Shown: positions 19,063 through 27,395 of the stretch, piece after piece
Layout of the letters: each line of letters starts with the position of its first letter
How positions within the stretch are numbered: the first letter of the stretch is position 1
Source: an uncultured beta proteobacterium
Lineage (GTDB): Bacteria > Pseudomonadota > Gammaproteobacteria > Burkholderiales > Burkholderiaceae_C
Assembly: GCA_903897005.1 (NCBI GenBank)
Contig: CAITZZ010000192.1
Location: 1-53,528, forward strand
Length of the DNA: 53,528 bases
Reading direction: 5' to 3'
The notes under the pieces: model-generated
What the model was told of the DNA's origin: nothing
Databases searched by the model: none
Seen by the model: only the letters and a program-made list of their open reading frames with translations
Position numbers and translations under genes: made by a program

Positions 19063-20133
19063 TCACACCCGTATTCCTCGCGAGCCAAGCAAATGCAGTC
19101 GTCGCATGACGCCTTGTGCGAGGGCGCCCAGGGGCAGAACCTCGTCGGTCGCCCCTGCGGCAATGGCTTCTTTGGGCATACCAAAGACCACGCAGCTCGC
19201 TTCGTCCTGTGCGAAGTTGTAGGCACCAGCCTGCCTCATGGCCAGCATACCCAACGCACCGTCCTTGCCCATGCCGGTGAGGATCACGCCAATCGCGTTC
19301 TTCCCGGCAAATTCGGCGGCGGAGCGGAACAGCACATCGACCGAAGGCCTGTGGCGATTAACCAATTCGGCACCACTGAGTTGCGTCATATAGTTCGCGC
19401 CGCTGCGCCGCAGCAGCAAATGCGAATGTCCCGGGGCAACATAGGCGTGTCCTGGAAGAATTCTCTCAGCGTCCTCTGCCTCCTTCACGCTGATCCGGCA
19501 CAGGCTGTCAAGCCGCGCCGCGAATGACTTCGTGAAGGCCTCGGGCATATGTTGTGTGATCAGGATGCCCGGGCAGTCCGGCGGCATCTCGATCAAGAAC
19601 TCCTTGATCGCTTCGGTCCCCCCCGTGGAGGCGCCTACGATGATCAGCTTTTCTGTCGAAAGACTGCGATTGGCCAGTGCTGGTAACGAGTGGTCACTTT
19701 TCGACTGTCCGGCCGCGGGTCGGGTGCGCGGCTTTGAGACTGCCGCTGTGCGAATCTTGTGGGCGATTTCAGCTGCGTACTCCTGAATCCCATGAGTAAT
19801 GTCGATTTTTGGTTTGGAGACGTAGTCAATGGCGCCGAGTTCCAGCGCCCGCAAAGTGGCATCCGACCCCCTCTCCGTCAACGACGACACCATGACCACC
19901 GGCATGGGACGCAGCCGCATCAGTCGCTCAAGAAAGTCCAACCCGTCCATCTTGGGCATTTCCACATCCAGCGTCAGAACATCCGGATTCAACGAGCGAA
20001 TCATCTCGCGCGCAATCAGCGGGTCTGGAGCGGTACCAACCACCAGCATGTCTGGCTGGCTGTTAATGATCTCGCTCAGCAGTTTGCGAATCAGCGCTGA
20101 ATCGTCAACAACAATAACGGTTATTTTCTTCAT
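19063..20133 (-). CDS. cheB: Chemotaxis methylesterase/glutamine deamidase CheB
   Basis: A 356-residue protein. An N-terminal receiver (about 1-120; [39 protein letters not shown]) controls a C-terminal methylesterase. The Ser-His-Asp triad is in [28 protein letters not shown] and [12 protein letters not shown]. It removes methyl groups from chemoreceptors when phosphorylated by CheA. The start is the ATG at 20133 ([11 protein letters not shown]); an in-frame TTG lies 12 nt upstream. It follows cheD with a 68-nt gap in the minus-strand cheR-cheD-cheB operon. Confidence 0.97.
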   Translation of the reverse strand: MKKITVIVVDDSALIRKLLSEIINSQPDMLVVGTAPDPLIAREMIRSLNPDVLTLDVEMPKMDGLDFLERLMRLRPMPVVMVSSLTERGSDATLRALELGAIDYVSKPKIDITHGIQEYAAEIAHKIRTAAVSKPRTRPAAGQSKSDHSLPALANRSLSTEKLIIVGASTGGTEAIKEFLIEMPPDCPGILITQHMPEAFTKSFAARLDSLCRISVKEAEDAERILPGHAYVAPGHSHLLLRRSGANYMTQLSGAELVNRHRPSVDVLFRSAAEFAGKNAIGVILTGMGKDGALGMLAMRQAGAYNFAQDEASCVVFGMPKEAIAAGATDEVLPLGALAQGVMRRLHLLGSRGIRV

Positions 20134-20201
20134 TTTGTGCTGCAATTATGGGTGAGTTTGCTTGGTCCGGCACCGCTGACAAGACCGCGGTGGAGCGACG
20201 A

Positions 20202-20792
20202 TTAACCAAATAGATCAACATCGCCCGTGACCTCCTCATCGACGAGGCGGGAAGCGTACTGAATCTCGCGCTCACGAATCGTCTCGTTGTGGGTGCTGCG
20301 AAGCTTCTTCACCAGGACCCTGCCGCTTCTCGGAAAGTAATAGACTTTTCGCGGATAAACATCACTGAGGTCTTGCGACACGACGTCAATTCCTTCGGCG
20401 CTGAGGAAGTTCATGGCGAAATCTGCGTTGCGCTGTCCAACATTCAGCGTCGACAGTCCTGGCAATACATTGCCGCCACCAAACACTTTTGCTTCGAACA
20501 GGGAGCGTCGTGCGCCAAGAGAGATCAGACTGTTGATCAACAGTTCCATGGCAAAAGCACCGTAGCGTGCTGACAGGCTGGCTGGACTTTCCTGTTCCGG
20601 ATGAGCATCCGGGAGCATGAAATGATTCATGCCACCAATGCCAGAAACCCTGTCGCGGATACACGCCGTGACGCAGGACCCGAGCACCGTTACCAGCACC
20701 ATGTCGCGCACGGTAACGTAAAACTCGCCCGGCAGAATCTTTGCTGCATCGAGTTCAAAGTGATTGTCATAGTAGAGATTGGGAGCGAGCAC
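20202..20792 (-). CDS. cheD: Chemoreceptor glutamine deamidase CheD
   Basis: A 196-residue CheD. The catalytic Cys is in VLGSCVTACIRD, the His in GIGGMNHFMLPD and the Thr-equivalent region in EAKVFGGGNVLPG. CheD converts receptor Gln to Glu and in some species modulates CheC. No cheC is in this window. It lies 12 nt downstream of cheR and upstream of cheB on the minus strand, a common betaproteobacterial order. Length is normal. Confidence 0.96.
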   Translation of the reverse strand: MLAPNLYYDNHFELDAAKILPGEFYVTVRDMVLVTVLGSCVTACIRDRVSGIGGMNHFMLPDAHPEQESPASLSARYGAFAMELLINSLISLGARRSLFEAKVFGGGNVLPGLSTLNVGQRNADFAMNFLSAEGIDVVSQDLSDVYPRKVYYFPRSGRVLVKKLRSTHNETIREREIQYASRLVDEEVTGDVDLFG

Positions 20793-20804
20793 CTTTGAGC
20801 TCCG

Positions 20805-21722
20805 TCATCTTCCTGTCGCGTGGGTGCCGGCAACGCCTTCATAGACCGTCTTGCCGCGCGGCCGGAACAGGTTTGCTGCGTGATGAAAACTCTCTGAATG
20901 ACCAGCGAACAACAGCCCGTCGGGGTGCAGCAGTGGAACAAACTTCTGCAAGATACGATACTGCGTCGGTTTGTCGAAATAGATCATCACGTTGCGACAA
21001 AAAATGGCATGGAACGGTCCGCGGATGGACCAGCTGGCATCGAGAAGATTGAGTGGTCGATAGTCAATCAAAGCACGCAGTTCATCGCGAACCCGCGCCT
21101 GACCGCTGCTCGCCCCTTTGCCGCGCAGGAAGAAACGCCGTATGCGCTCTTGCGACATCTTCTCCAGACGCTCCATGGGGTAGACCCCTTGGCGCGCTTT
21201 CATCAGCACGTTGGTGTCGATATCGGTGGCAACAATCTTCACCGGCGGCTTGAGAGTTCCGAAGGTTTCGACTGCGGTCATCGCCATCGAGTAAGGCTCC
21301 TCGCCAGTAGAAGCTGCCGAGCACCACAAAGATAGCGGGCCATTGCCCTTTTGGCGTTGGAGCAATTCGGCCAGCACCGGGAAGTGATGCTCCTCGCGAA
21401 AAAATGCCGTGAGATTGGTAGTGAGCGAATTGGTGAAAGCCTCCCACTCGACAGCGTCGCCATCTTCCAGAAGGGTCAGGTAATCGCTGAAGTGTGACAG
21501 CCCCAAGGTACGCAAGCGTCGTCCAAGTCGGCTGTACACCATTTCGTGCTTGCTCGGGCTCAGGGAAATTCCGGCGCGCCCGTATATCAGCTTTCGCACG
21601 CGTTCGAAATCAGCCGAGGTGAACGCGAATTCGCGCCCTTTTTCAATGGTTTGTTCGATCACTGCGTGAGTCTGCCTTTCCAGTTGTCCAAGCGCCCGCG
21701 CCAAATTGGCTTGCACGACCAA
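20805..21722 (-). CDS. cheR: Chemotaxis methyltransferase CheR
   Basis: An AdoMet-dependent methyltransferase for receptor glutamates. The N-terminal helical domain holds DFERVRKLIYGRAGISLSPS and LTTNLTAFFREEHHFPVL. The SAM site is LWCSAASTGEEPYSMAM, and FHAIFCRNVMIYF and LLFAGHSES follow. The start is uncertain. The TTG at 21722 has AGGA 5 nt before it (305 residues); GTG at 21662 gives 285 residues, closest to E. coli CheR (286); a TTG at 21794 gives 329. There is no ATG. It is the first gene of cheR-cheD-cheB. No C-terminal pentapeptide-binding oddity is visible. Confidence 0.94.
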   Translation of the reverse strand: MVVQANLARALGQLERQTHAVIEQTIEKGREFAFTSADFERVRKLIYGRAGISLSPSKHEMVYSRLGRRLRTLGLSHFSDYLTLLEDGDAVEWEAFTNSLTTNLTAFFREEHHFPVLAELLQRQKGNGPLSLWCSAASTGEEPYSMAMTAVETFGTLKPPVKIVATDIDTNVLMKARQGVYPMERLEKMSQERIRRFFLRGKGASSGQARVRDELRALIDYRPLNLLDASWSIRGPFHAIFCRNVMIYFDKPTQYRILQKFVPLLHPDGLLFAGHSESFHHAANLFRPRGKTVYEGVAGTHATGR

Positions 21723-22190
21723 GTATGTCCTGAGCAGCTTCGATACAAATATACCCTGCGGATTTCGGACAACCGGCCCAATCCCCGGGGGCAATCTGCC
21801 CGAAGGGAACGCTCAACACCTGCTTCTTTATCGACACCGCCCCGTGATTCTTGACATCGACCCATTGGCTTTCGCGTCCACGAAAAATATTTCCTCAAGT
21901 TAAACGTGAGCCTGTCGATATAGATGCCGTACGCGGCGTTTCGTTCAGCTCTTGATGGCTTGCGCGCCGGCTCTTCAACTTGCAAAGGCACCTGACACAC
22001 AAGGTAATTCTTATCTTCTTACCCGCTCGATAAGGGGCGATGCTTTCTAGAAGTTTCCGCTTGAAGCTGCCGCGGTTTGTGGCTGCAAAAGTGGAAACGG
22101 TCCGACGGCATGCGGCCTGATAGAAGACCTCGCAGCAACGGCACCCGCCCTTGTCTGGACGGGGTTTAAATGATTTTGTAGGACAAAGTC

Positions 22191-22213
22191 TTACAAAAGG
22201 TTACGGTTTGTAA
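22191..22213. repeat. 23-bp inverted repeat upstream of flhDC
   Basis: Perfect 7-bp arms TTACAAA and TTTGTAA are separated by 9 nt that contain a second, overlapping inverted repeat (GTTAC/GTAAC). It is 107 bp before the flhD start. The size and symmetry fit a dimeric regulator operator, but the regulator is unknown. Confidence 0.5.
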
Positions 22214-22263
22214 CAGCATAAATACGGACAAATTCCAATTCATGGAAAGGCTTCACGCATCCA

Positions 22264-22281
22264 GAATGCAATTGTGCATTC
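22264..22281 (+). promoter_or_regulatory. Hairpin in the flhDC leader
   Basis: GAATGCA-ATTG-TGCATTC: a perfect 7-bp stem with a 4-nt loop, 38 bp before the flhD ATG. If transcribed it gives a stable stem-loop in the leader, flanked by GGA triplets (ATGGAA before, CAGGAA and GGGGAA after), the pattern expected for post-transcriptional control. It could instead be a DNA operator. Confidence 0.45.
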
Positions 22282-22319
22282 AGGAAAAGAGTGTGTGACG
22301 CTAAATCTATGGGGAACGA

Positions 22320-22640
22320 ATGATGAACACGTTTGATATGCAGTCGGAAATCAAGGAATTGAATCTCACGTACCTGATGCTGGCCCAGCACATGATACGG
22401 GAAGACAAATACACAGCGGCGTATCGATTGGGCATTAATCAGCAGTCGTCTGACATTCTGGCCAATCTAACCGCAAGTCAGGTACTCAAACTGGCTGGCG
22501 CTAACGTACTGCTGTGCCGCATGCGCTGTGATGACCGCTTCATTCTGGGTCTGCTTACAAGTCACGGCAAAGAAGGGGTGATGTCGCAATCGCACGCAGC
22601 CATCCTGCTGGCGGGGCAAGCTGCAGAAACTTTGGCCTGA
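22320..22640 (+). CDS. flhD: Flagellar master regulator subunit FlhD
   Basis: A 106-residue FlhD: EIKELNLTYLMLAQHMIRED near the N-terminus aligns with the E. coli [20 protein letters not shown] region, followed by YRLGINQQSSDILANLT. With FlhC it forms the FlhD4C2 activator that switches on class II flagellar promoters with sigma70. Two consecutive ATGs (22320 and 22323) follow GGGGAA, so the start is ambiguous by one codon. flhC begins 16 nt after the stop. Confidence 0.95.
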   Translation: MMNTFDMQSEIKELNLTYLMLAQHMIREDKYTAAYRLGINQQSSDILANLTASQVLKLAGANVLLCRMRCDDRFILGLLTSHGKEGVMSQSHAAILLAGQAAETLA

Positions 22641-22656
22641 GGCCGCCGGAGGCTCC

Positions 22657-23232
22657 ATGCGAAACACAAGCGTCGTGTCGGAAGGCAACGAAATCCAGGT
22701 TGCTGTTGAACTCATCACTCTTGGGGCTCGACTGCAGGTGCTCGAGACCGTCACCCATTTGAGTCGAGAGCGCTTGCTCAAGCTGTACAGGGAAATCAAG
22801 GGTGAATCTCCGGCCAAGGGCATGCTGCCGTTCTCGGCTGACTGGTTTATGAGTTGGCAACCGAATGTGCACTCTTCCATCTTCGTCAACATTCACCAAT
22901 ACCTCGCGGCGCATACGGACTTATCCGGTGTGCAGTTACTCATCAAGAGCTACCGACTGTATCTTGAGCATGTGCAGACGAACGAGATTGAACCCATCCT
23001 GACAGTGACCAGGGCATGGACGCTGCTGCGCTTCCTGGGCCCCCTACTGGAAACAGTTGCCTGCAAGCGATGCGGTGGAAATTTTCTGACCCATCGTTTT
23101 GACTTCAATCAGAACTACGTTTGCGGGCTGTGTCGCCCCCCATCACGCGCCGGGAAGTCAAGGAACAAGATGTCCATTGACCCTCTCCTGGTTGGGGGGC
23201 TGGTTGCTCCCTCTGTGCAGCCTGGGCAATGA
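22657..23232 (+). CDS. flhC: Flagellar master regulator subunit FlhC
   Basis: A 191-residue FlhC, the DNA-contacting zinc subunit of FlhD4C2. The family opening is AVELITLGARLQVLETVTHL, with SRERLLKLYREIKGESPAKG. The four zinc-binding cysteines are in CKRCGGNF and YVCGLCRPPSRAG. The last 20 residues (after NKMSIDPLLVG) are not conserved in my memory of the family. It is co-transcribed with flhD and followed 83 bp later by motA. Confidence 0.96.
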   Translation: MRNTSVVSEGNEIQVAVELITLGARLQVLETVTHLSRERLLKLYREIKGESPAKGMLPFSADWFMSWQPNVHSSIFVNIHQYLAAHTDLSGVQLLIKSYRLYLEHVQTNEIEPILTVTRAWTLLRFLGPLLETVACKRCGGNFLTHRFDFNQNYVCGLCRPPSRAGKSRNKMSIDPLLVGGLVAPSVQPGQ

Positions 23233-23315
23233 CTGAATGCAAACTGTTGCTCGAATGCCGCTACGCCTTGCCAGGTGATGATGCGGTCGGTCGACGCTGA
23301 TATCCGGAGAATGTT

Positions 23316-24176
23316 GTGTTCGTTCTTATTGGCTATGCAGTAATCTTGGGTGCCGTCTTCGGCGGATTCGCGATGGCCGGAGGCCATCTCGGGTCACTGC
23401 TGCAACCAGTCGAGTTACTGATGATTTTCGGTTCCGCTGCCGGCGCCTTCCTGGTTGCAAACCCGAGCAAGGTCATTAAGTCGACGCTCAAGGCACTGCC
23501 CAGTCTGTTTCGCGGCTCGCGCTACAGCAAGTCGCTCTACATGGAGACGCTTGCCTTGCTCTTCGAGATCCTCGCCAAAGTGCGCAAGGAAGGACTGATG
23601 TCGATTGAGGGCGATGTCGAGACGCCCGAGCAGAGCCCGATCTTCAGCAAGTACCCGATGGTCACTTCCGATCACCACGTGGTGGAATTCCTGACTGACT
23701 ACCTGCGCCTCATGGTCGGGGGCAATCTCAATGCCTTTGAAATCGAGAACCTGATGGACAACGAACTGGAAACCCATCACGAAGAGGGTTCGGTTCCGAT
23801 CCATGCCATCGAAAAAATGGGGGATGCCCTGCCGGCGTTCGGCATCGTCGCTGCGGTCATGGGGGTCGTGCACACGATGGAATCGGTTGGCATACCGCCG
23901 GCGGAACTCGGCAAGCTGATCGCTGCCGCGCTGGTCGGCACATTCCTGGGTATCTTGTTAGCCTATGGTTTCGTCGGCCCGCTGGCAACATTGCTGCAAC
24001 ACAAGCTAGACGAGTCCACCAAGATGTTGCAGTGCATCAAGGTAACCCTGCTGGCCAGTCTCAACGGGTATGCCCCGCAGGTGGCGGTGGAGTTTGGGCG
24101 CAAGGTTCTGTGTTCGACCGAGCGCCCCACCTTCATGGAGTTGGAGGAGGACGTGAAGCAGCGCAAGGCGCGTTGA
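23316..24176 (+). CDS. motA: Flagellar stator protein MotA (primary, proton type)
   Basis: A 286-residue, four-helix inner membrane protein of the enteric MotA type. The cytoplasmic loop has the charged VRKEGLMSIEGDVE rotor-contact region near residue 90. The late helices hold MGDALPAFGIVAAVMGVVHT and ALVGTFLGILLAYGFVGPLA with the conserved prolines. It forms a 5:2 ion channel with MotB. The start is a GTG after CCGGAGA; there is no better ATG. It overlaps nothing; motB begins 27 nt later. Confidence 0.96.
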   Translation: MFVLIGYAVILGAVFGGFAMAGGHLGSLLQPVELLMIFGSAAGAFLVANPSKVIKSTLKALPSLFRGSRYSKSLYMETLALLFEILAKVRKEGLMSIEGDVETPEQSPIFSKYPMVTSDHHVVEFLTDYLRLMVGGNLNAFEIENLMDNELETHHEEGSVPIHAIEKMGDALPAFGIVAAVMGVVHTMESVGIPPAELGKLIAAALVGTFLGILLAYGFVGPLATLLQHKLDESTKMLQCIKVTLLASLNGYAPQVAVEFGRKVLCSTERPTFMELEEDVKQRKAR

Positions 24177-24203
24177 ACCTTCAGATCAGCCATTGTCAAT
24201 ATC

Positions 24204-25136
24204 ATGAGCGACGAAAGCCAGAGACCGATCATCGTCAAGCGTGTGAAAAAGCATGCGCCAGCCCATCACGGAGGCGCGTGGAAGATTGCGTACGCCGATT
24301 TTGTTACGGCAATGATGGCCTTCTTCCTGTTGATGTGGCTGCTGGGGTCAACCACCTCCGGGGACCTCAAGGGGATCGCGGAATACTTTCAAACCCCGCT
24401 CAAGGTGGCGTTGGCTGGGGGTACCGGCTCAGGCGACAGCTCCAGCATCATCAAAGGCGGTGGGCAGGACCTCACACGAACTGAAGGCCAGATGAAGCAT
24501 GGGGAGATCAGGGAAGAAAAAAGAACCATCAACCTTAAGGCGGCAGAAGCTGAGATCTTGCGCCGGGAAGCACAAGGCCTGCAGGACCTCAAGGGACGCA
24601 TCAGGAAGGCAATTGAAGACAATGGGGCACTGGCCCCCTATGGCAAGCAGATTCTGCTCGACATCACCAGCGAGGGCTTGCGCATTCAGATCGCCGATGA
24701 TCGCAATCGCCCCATGTTTGCCAGCGGCAGCGCGCAATTGGAGCCCTACAGCCGGCTGATATTGCGCGAGATCGGCAGAACCCTCAACGGCGTACCCAAT
24801 CGGATCGGAATCTCCGGGCACACCGACACCCATTCCTACTCGGGCGGAGCCAAGGGATACAGCAATTGGGAACTGTCATCGGACCGGGCCAATGCCGCGC
24901 GGCGCGAGATCAGCATTGATGGCCTGGATGAGACCCGCGTGCTGCGGGTCGTGGGCTTGTCTTCAGCCGTGCCCTTGGATCCCCAAGATCCTGACAATGC
25001 GGTGAATCGGCGCATCAGCATCGTCGTTATGAACAAGAAGACCGAACTTGCGATCAGCAAGGACAGCGGCGCGATCGAAGCCGAAAACAAGCCAGATACC
25101 CAGGAAGGGATCAGCGATGTCGTCAACAAGCCGTGA
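24204..25136 (+). CDS. motB: Flagellar stator protein MotB
   Basis: A 310-residue partner of MotA. A cytoplasmic basic N-terminus is followed by one transmembrane helix containing the proton-carrying Asp in KIAYADFVTAMMAFFLLMWL. A plug/linker comes next, then a C-terminal OmpA-like peptidoglycan-binding domain (RIGISGHTDTHSYSGG, NWELSSDRANAARR, PLDPQDPDNAVNRRISIVVM). It anchors the stator to the cell wall. It is the second gene of motAB. Confidence 0.96.
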   Translation: MSDESQRPIIVKRVKKHAPAHHGGAWKIAYADFVTAMMAFFLLMWLLGSTTSGDLKGIAEYFQTPLKVALAGGTGSGDSSSIIKGGGQDLTRTEGQMKHGEIREEKRTINLKAAEAEILRREAQGLQDLKGRIRKAIEDNGALAPYGKQILLDITSEGLRIQIADDRNRPMFASGSAQLEPYSRLILREIGRTLNGVPNRIGISGHTDTHSYSGGAKGYSNWELSSDRANAARREISIDGLDETRVLRVVGLSSAVPLDPQDPDNAVNRRISIVVMNKKTELAISKDSGAIEAENKPDTQEGISDVVNKP

Positions 25137-25166
25137 ACCGGACCCAGCTGTGATGCAGGTTCGCAG

Positions 25167-26075
25167 ATGATTTTCACACCAACTCGAAATGAAGCGGACT
25201 GGATCCGCTTTCTGGATGTGGTCGAAATTCCAGTGCTCCAGCGCACCGTCGAGGAACTTGCGCGTCTGCGCGAGGACGAGGATCGCGTCGGGGTGCGCAA
25301 CATTGCTCAGGTGCTGCTGCACGACCCCTTGTTTACATTGCGCGTACTACGCTATCTGCAGGCACATCGCCGAACCGTGCAAACGGCCGACATCACGACC
25401 CTGGAACAAGCCGTGATGATGCTGGGCATCACGCCATTCTTCACACACTTTGACAAGCTGCCGGTCGTCGAGTTGGTCATGGCGCCCCAGCCGCTCGCGC
25501 TGGACGGCCTGATGCGGGTAGCATTCCGAGCGCATCATGCGGCACTTTATGCGCGCGATTGGGCCAATCTGCGCAGTGACTCGAGGGCCGATGAGGTGGC
25601 AATTGCGGCATTGCTGCACGATCTCGCAGAAATGCTCCTGTGGTGCTTCGCTCCGGCAGAATCGCTGCGAATCGCCGAGATGCTGGGCACAGAAGAGCAC
25701 TTGCGCAGCAGCGCTGCACAGACCAGGGTGCTTGGATTCAAGATCTCCCAGCTGCAACTCAAGCTGATCGCACAGTGGCGGCTCGCCCCGGTTCTGCAGG
25801 AGTTGATGAATGATTCGCATGGGTCGCACCCTCGATCGGCGAACGCGGCATTGGCGGTCAGTCTCGCTCGGCATTCCGTCGGCGGATGGGACAACCCGGC
25901 ACTCCCGGACGATTACGTGGCGATCCAGCAACTCCTCAAATCATCCCTGCCTGAGACTCTCGCGCGGATCAAACATACGGCCGCTGAGGCGCAGGCAGGG
26001 CGGGATTGGTACCACATTCAACTTGCGTTGAGCCCTCTGGACCACGATAGCCCCCCAACCGAGGCTAAAGATTAA
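25167..26075 (+). CDS. HDOD-domain signalling protein
   Basis: A 302-residue protein of the HDOD family (HD-related output domain). The N-terminal half has IPVLQRTVEELARLRED and LLHDPLFTLRVLRYL. The HD-like segment is RADEVAIAALLHDLAEMLLW, with HD retained but upstream metal ligands incomplete. TLEQAVMMLGI is the typical HDOD helix. HDOD proteins act in signalling without a proven common activity. It lies between motB (30 nt) and cheY (84 nt), so a role in motility control is suggested by position only. No receiver or kinase domain is fused. Confidence 0.85.
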   Translation: MIFTPTRNEADWIRFLDVVEIPVLQRTVEELARLREDEDRVGVRNIAQVLLHDPLFTLRVLRYLQAHRRTVQTADITTLEQAVMMLGITPFFTHFDKLPVVELVMAPQPLALDGLMRVAFRAHHAALYARDWANLRSDSRADEVAIAALLHDLAEMLLWCFAPAESLRIAEMLGTEEHLRSSAAQTRVLGFKISQLQLKLIAQWRLAPVLQELMNDSHGSHPRSANAALAVSLARHSVGGWDNPALPDDYVAIQQLLKSSLPETLARIKHTAAEAQAGRDWYHIQLALSPLDHDSPPTEAKD

Positions 26076-26159
26076 CCCAAATCTTGACGATATCTGGTTT
26101 GTGGACCACTGCCCCCACTTCCGGGCGCCTGCGGCCCGACAACTGCAACGGAGCAATAC

Positions 26160-26555
26160 ATGGCGGATCCAAATATGAAGTTCTTGGTCGTGGACGATTT
26201 TTCGACCATGCGCAGAATCATCCGCAATCTCCTGAAGGAATTGGGGTTTCAGAACGTAGATGAGGCCGAGGATGGTGTGGACGCGCTTGGAAAACTTCGC
26301 AGCGGCTCGTACCAGTTCGTTATCTCGGATTGGAATATGCCCAATATGACGGGTCTTGATCTGCTGAAGACCATACGTGCCGACGAGGTACTCAAGAAAT
26401 TACCTGTTCTCATGGTTACGGCGGAAGCGAAGAAAGAGAACATCATCGCCGCTGCACAGGCTGGTGCCAGCGGCTACGTGGTCAAGCCATTCACCTCCGT
26501 AACTCTTGATGAGAAGCTTAACAAGATCTTTAAAACCATGGAAGCGGGGGTGTAG
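26160..26555 (+). CDS. cheY: Chemotaxis response regulator CheY
   Basis: A 131-residue single-domain receiver nearly identical in layout to enteric Che[21 protein letters not shown] at the N-terminus, acceptor Asp in [20 protein letters not shown], Thr in [14 protein letters not shown], and Lys in [12 protein letters not shown]. Phosphorylated CheY binds FliM, whose gene is in this window, to reverse the motor. It is directly followed by cheZ (2-nt gap). The kinase gene cheA is not here. Confidence 0.97.
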   Translation: MADPNMKFLVVDDFSTMRRIIRNLLKELGFQNVDEAEDGVDALGKLRSGSYQFVISDWNMPNMTGLDLLKTIRADEVLKKLPVLMVTAEAKKENIIAAAQAGASGYVVKPFTSVTLDEKLNKIFKTMEAGV

Positions 26556-26557
26556 GC

Positions 26558-27289
26558 ATGAGCACACATAGTGTGGAAACAGACTCCGAGGACCTCGAAG
26601 CCCTGTTTGACAGCATTGTCCGAGACAAACCGGTTGAGGCTTGTCTCCCTGAGGCCAAGGGTCCCGCTGAAGTCGGCGAGAGTCCTTCCGGCAATGTCAT
26701 GGACCGTGTCGGTCAACTTACCCGAATGCTTCACGATGCGATGCGTGAGCTCGGCTACGATCGCTTGCTGGAAAAGGCTGCTGCCGAGATGCCGGATACG
26801 CGCGACCGCCTGGATTACGTCGTGAAAGTGACGGAACAGGCTGCGGTTCGTGCATTTAACGCCATCGAGAGCGCGCAGCCAATCCAGGAGCGCATGGGAA
26901 GCGAATCTGAGCGCCTGTCGGAGCACTGGCAGAAATTGTTCGACAAACAACTGAGCCTGGAAGAATTCAAGACGCTGGTAGCCTCTACAAGAGAGTTTCT
27001 TGCCGACGTGCCGACGCAGACGCGTGCCACGAACGCTCAGTTAATGGAAATCATGATGGCTCAGGATTTTCAGGATCTGACAGGACAGGTGATCAAGAAG
27101 GTTACAGCGCTTGCCCACAGGATGGAGGAACAACTTGTACTCTTGCTGGTGGACCTCGTGCCTGAAGAGTTGCGCAACGAACTGGATTGCGGTCTGCTCA
27201 ATGGCCCCGTGGTAAAAGCCACTGCCGGCGCCAGTGTGATGACAAATCAGGATCAGGTTGATGACCTGCTGGCTACCCTGGGCTTCTAG
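26558..27289 (+). CDS. cheZ: CheY-phosphate phosphatase CheZ
   Basis: A 243-residue helical protein. The catalytic Gln lies in MMAQDFQDLTGQVIKKVTAL (about residues 165-184). The C-terminal peptide NQDQVDDLLATLGF is the CheY-binding tail. It is slightly longer than E. coli CheZ (214), mainly in the acidic N-terminus. It forms a two-gene unit with cheY. The 106 bp after it precede flhB and show no clear promoter. Confidence 0.96.
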   Translation: MSTHSVETDSEDLEALFDSIVRDKPVEACLPEAKGPAEVGESPSGNVMDRVGQLTRMLHDAMRELGYDRLLEKAAAEMPDTRDRLDYVVKVTEQAAVRAFNAIESAQPIQERMGSESERLSEHWQKLFDKQLSLEEFKTLVASTREFLADVPTQTRATNAQLMEIMMAQDFQDLTGQVIKKVTALAHRMEEQLVLLLVDLVPEELRNELDCGLLNGPVVKATAGASVMTNQDQVDDLLATLGF

Positions 27290-27395
27290 AAATATCCGCT
27301 GCCGCAACGAATTGCGTGGCAAAACGGCTACTGTTCGACTGATGGAGACCGGCATCGCCATTTGATAATTCTGTCTAGACAGCCAGGGGCAGCAG

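Larger units (their letters stand above)
21723..22319. other. Long divergent control region between cheR and flhDC
   Basis: About 600 bp with no convincing gene; the open frames here have no family resemblance or ribosome-binding sites. It must hold the cheR promoter (minus) and the flhDC promoter (plus). The cheR-proximal half shows no clear -10/-35. The flhDC-proximal part is A+T-richer and carries two palindromes (listed separately). It also has several GGA triplets between 22226 and 22317 of the kind CsrA binds in the E. coli flhDC leader (inference). Confidence 0.6.

Noticed and set aside
21643-22000. Minus-strand frames upstream of cheR that could extend CheR or be separate genes
   Set aside because: They match no family I know, lack good ribosome-binding sites and lie in or beyond the variable CheR N-terminus.
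26076-26159. TTGACG -35-like sequence and a CGGGC/GCCCG hairpin before cheY
   Set aside because: No -10 lies at a workable distance, and the 5-bp hairpin without a T-run is too weak to call.
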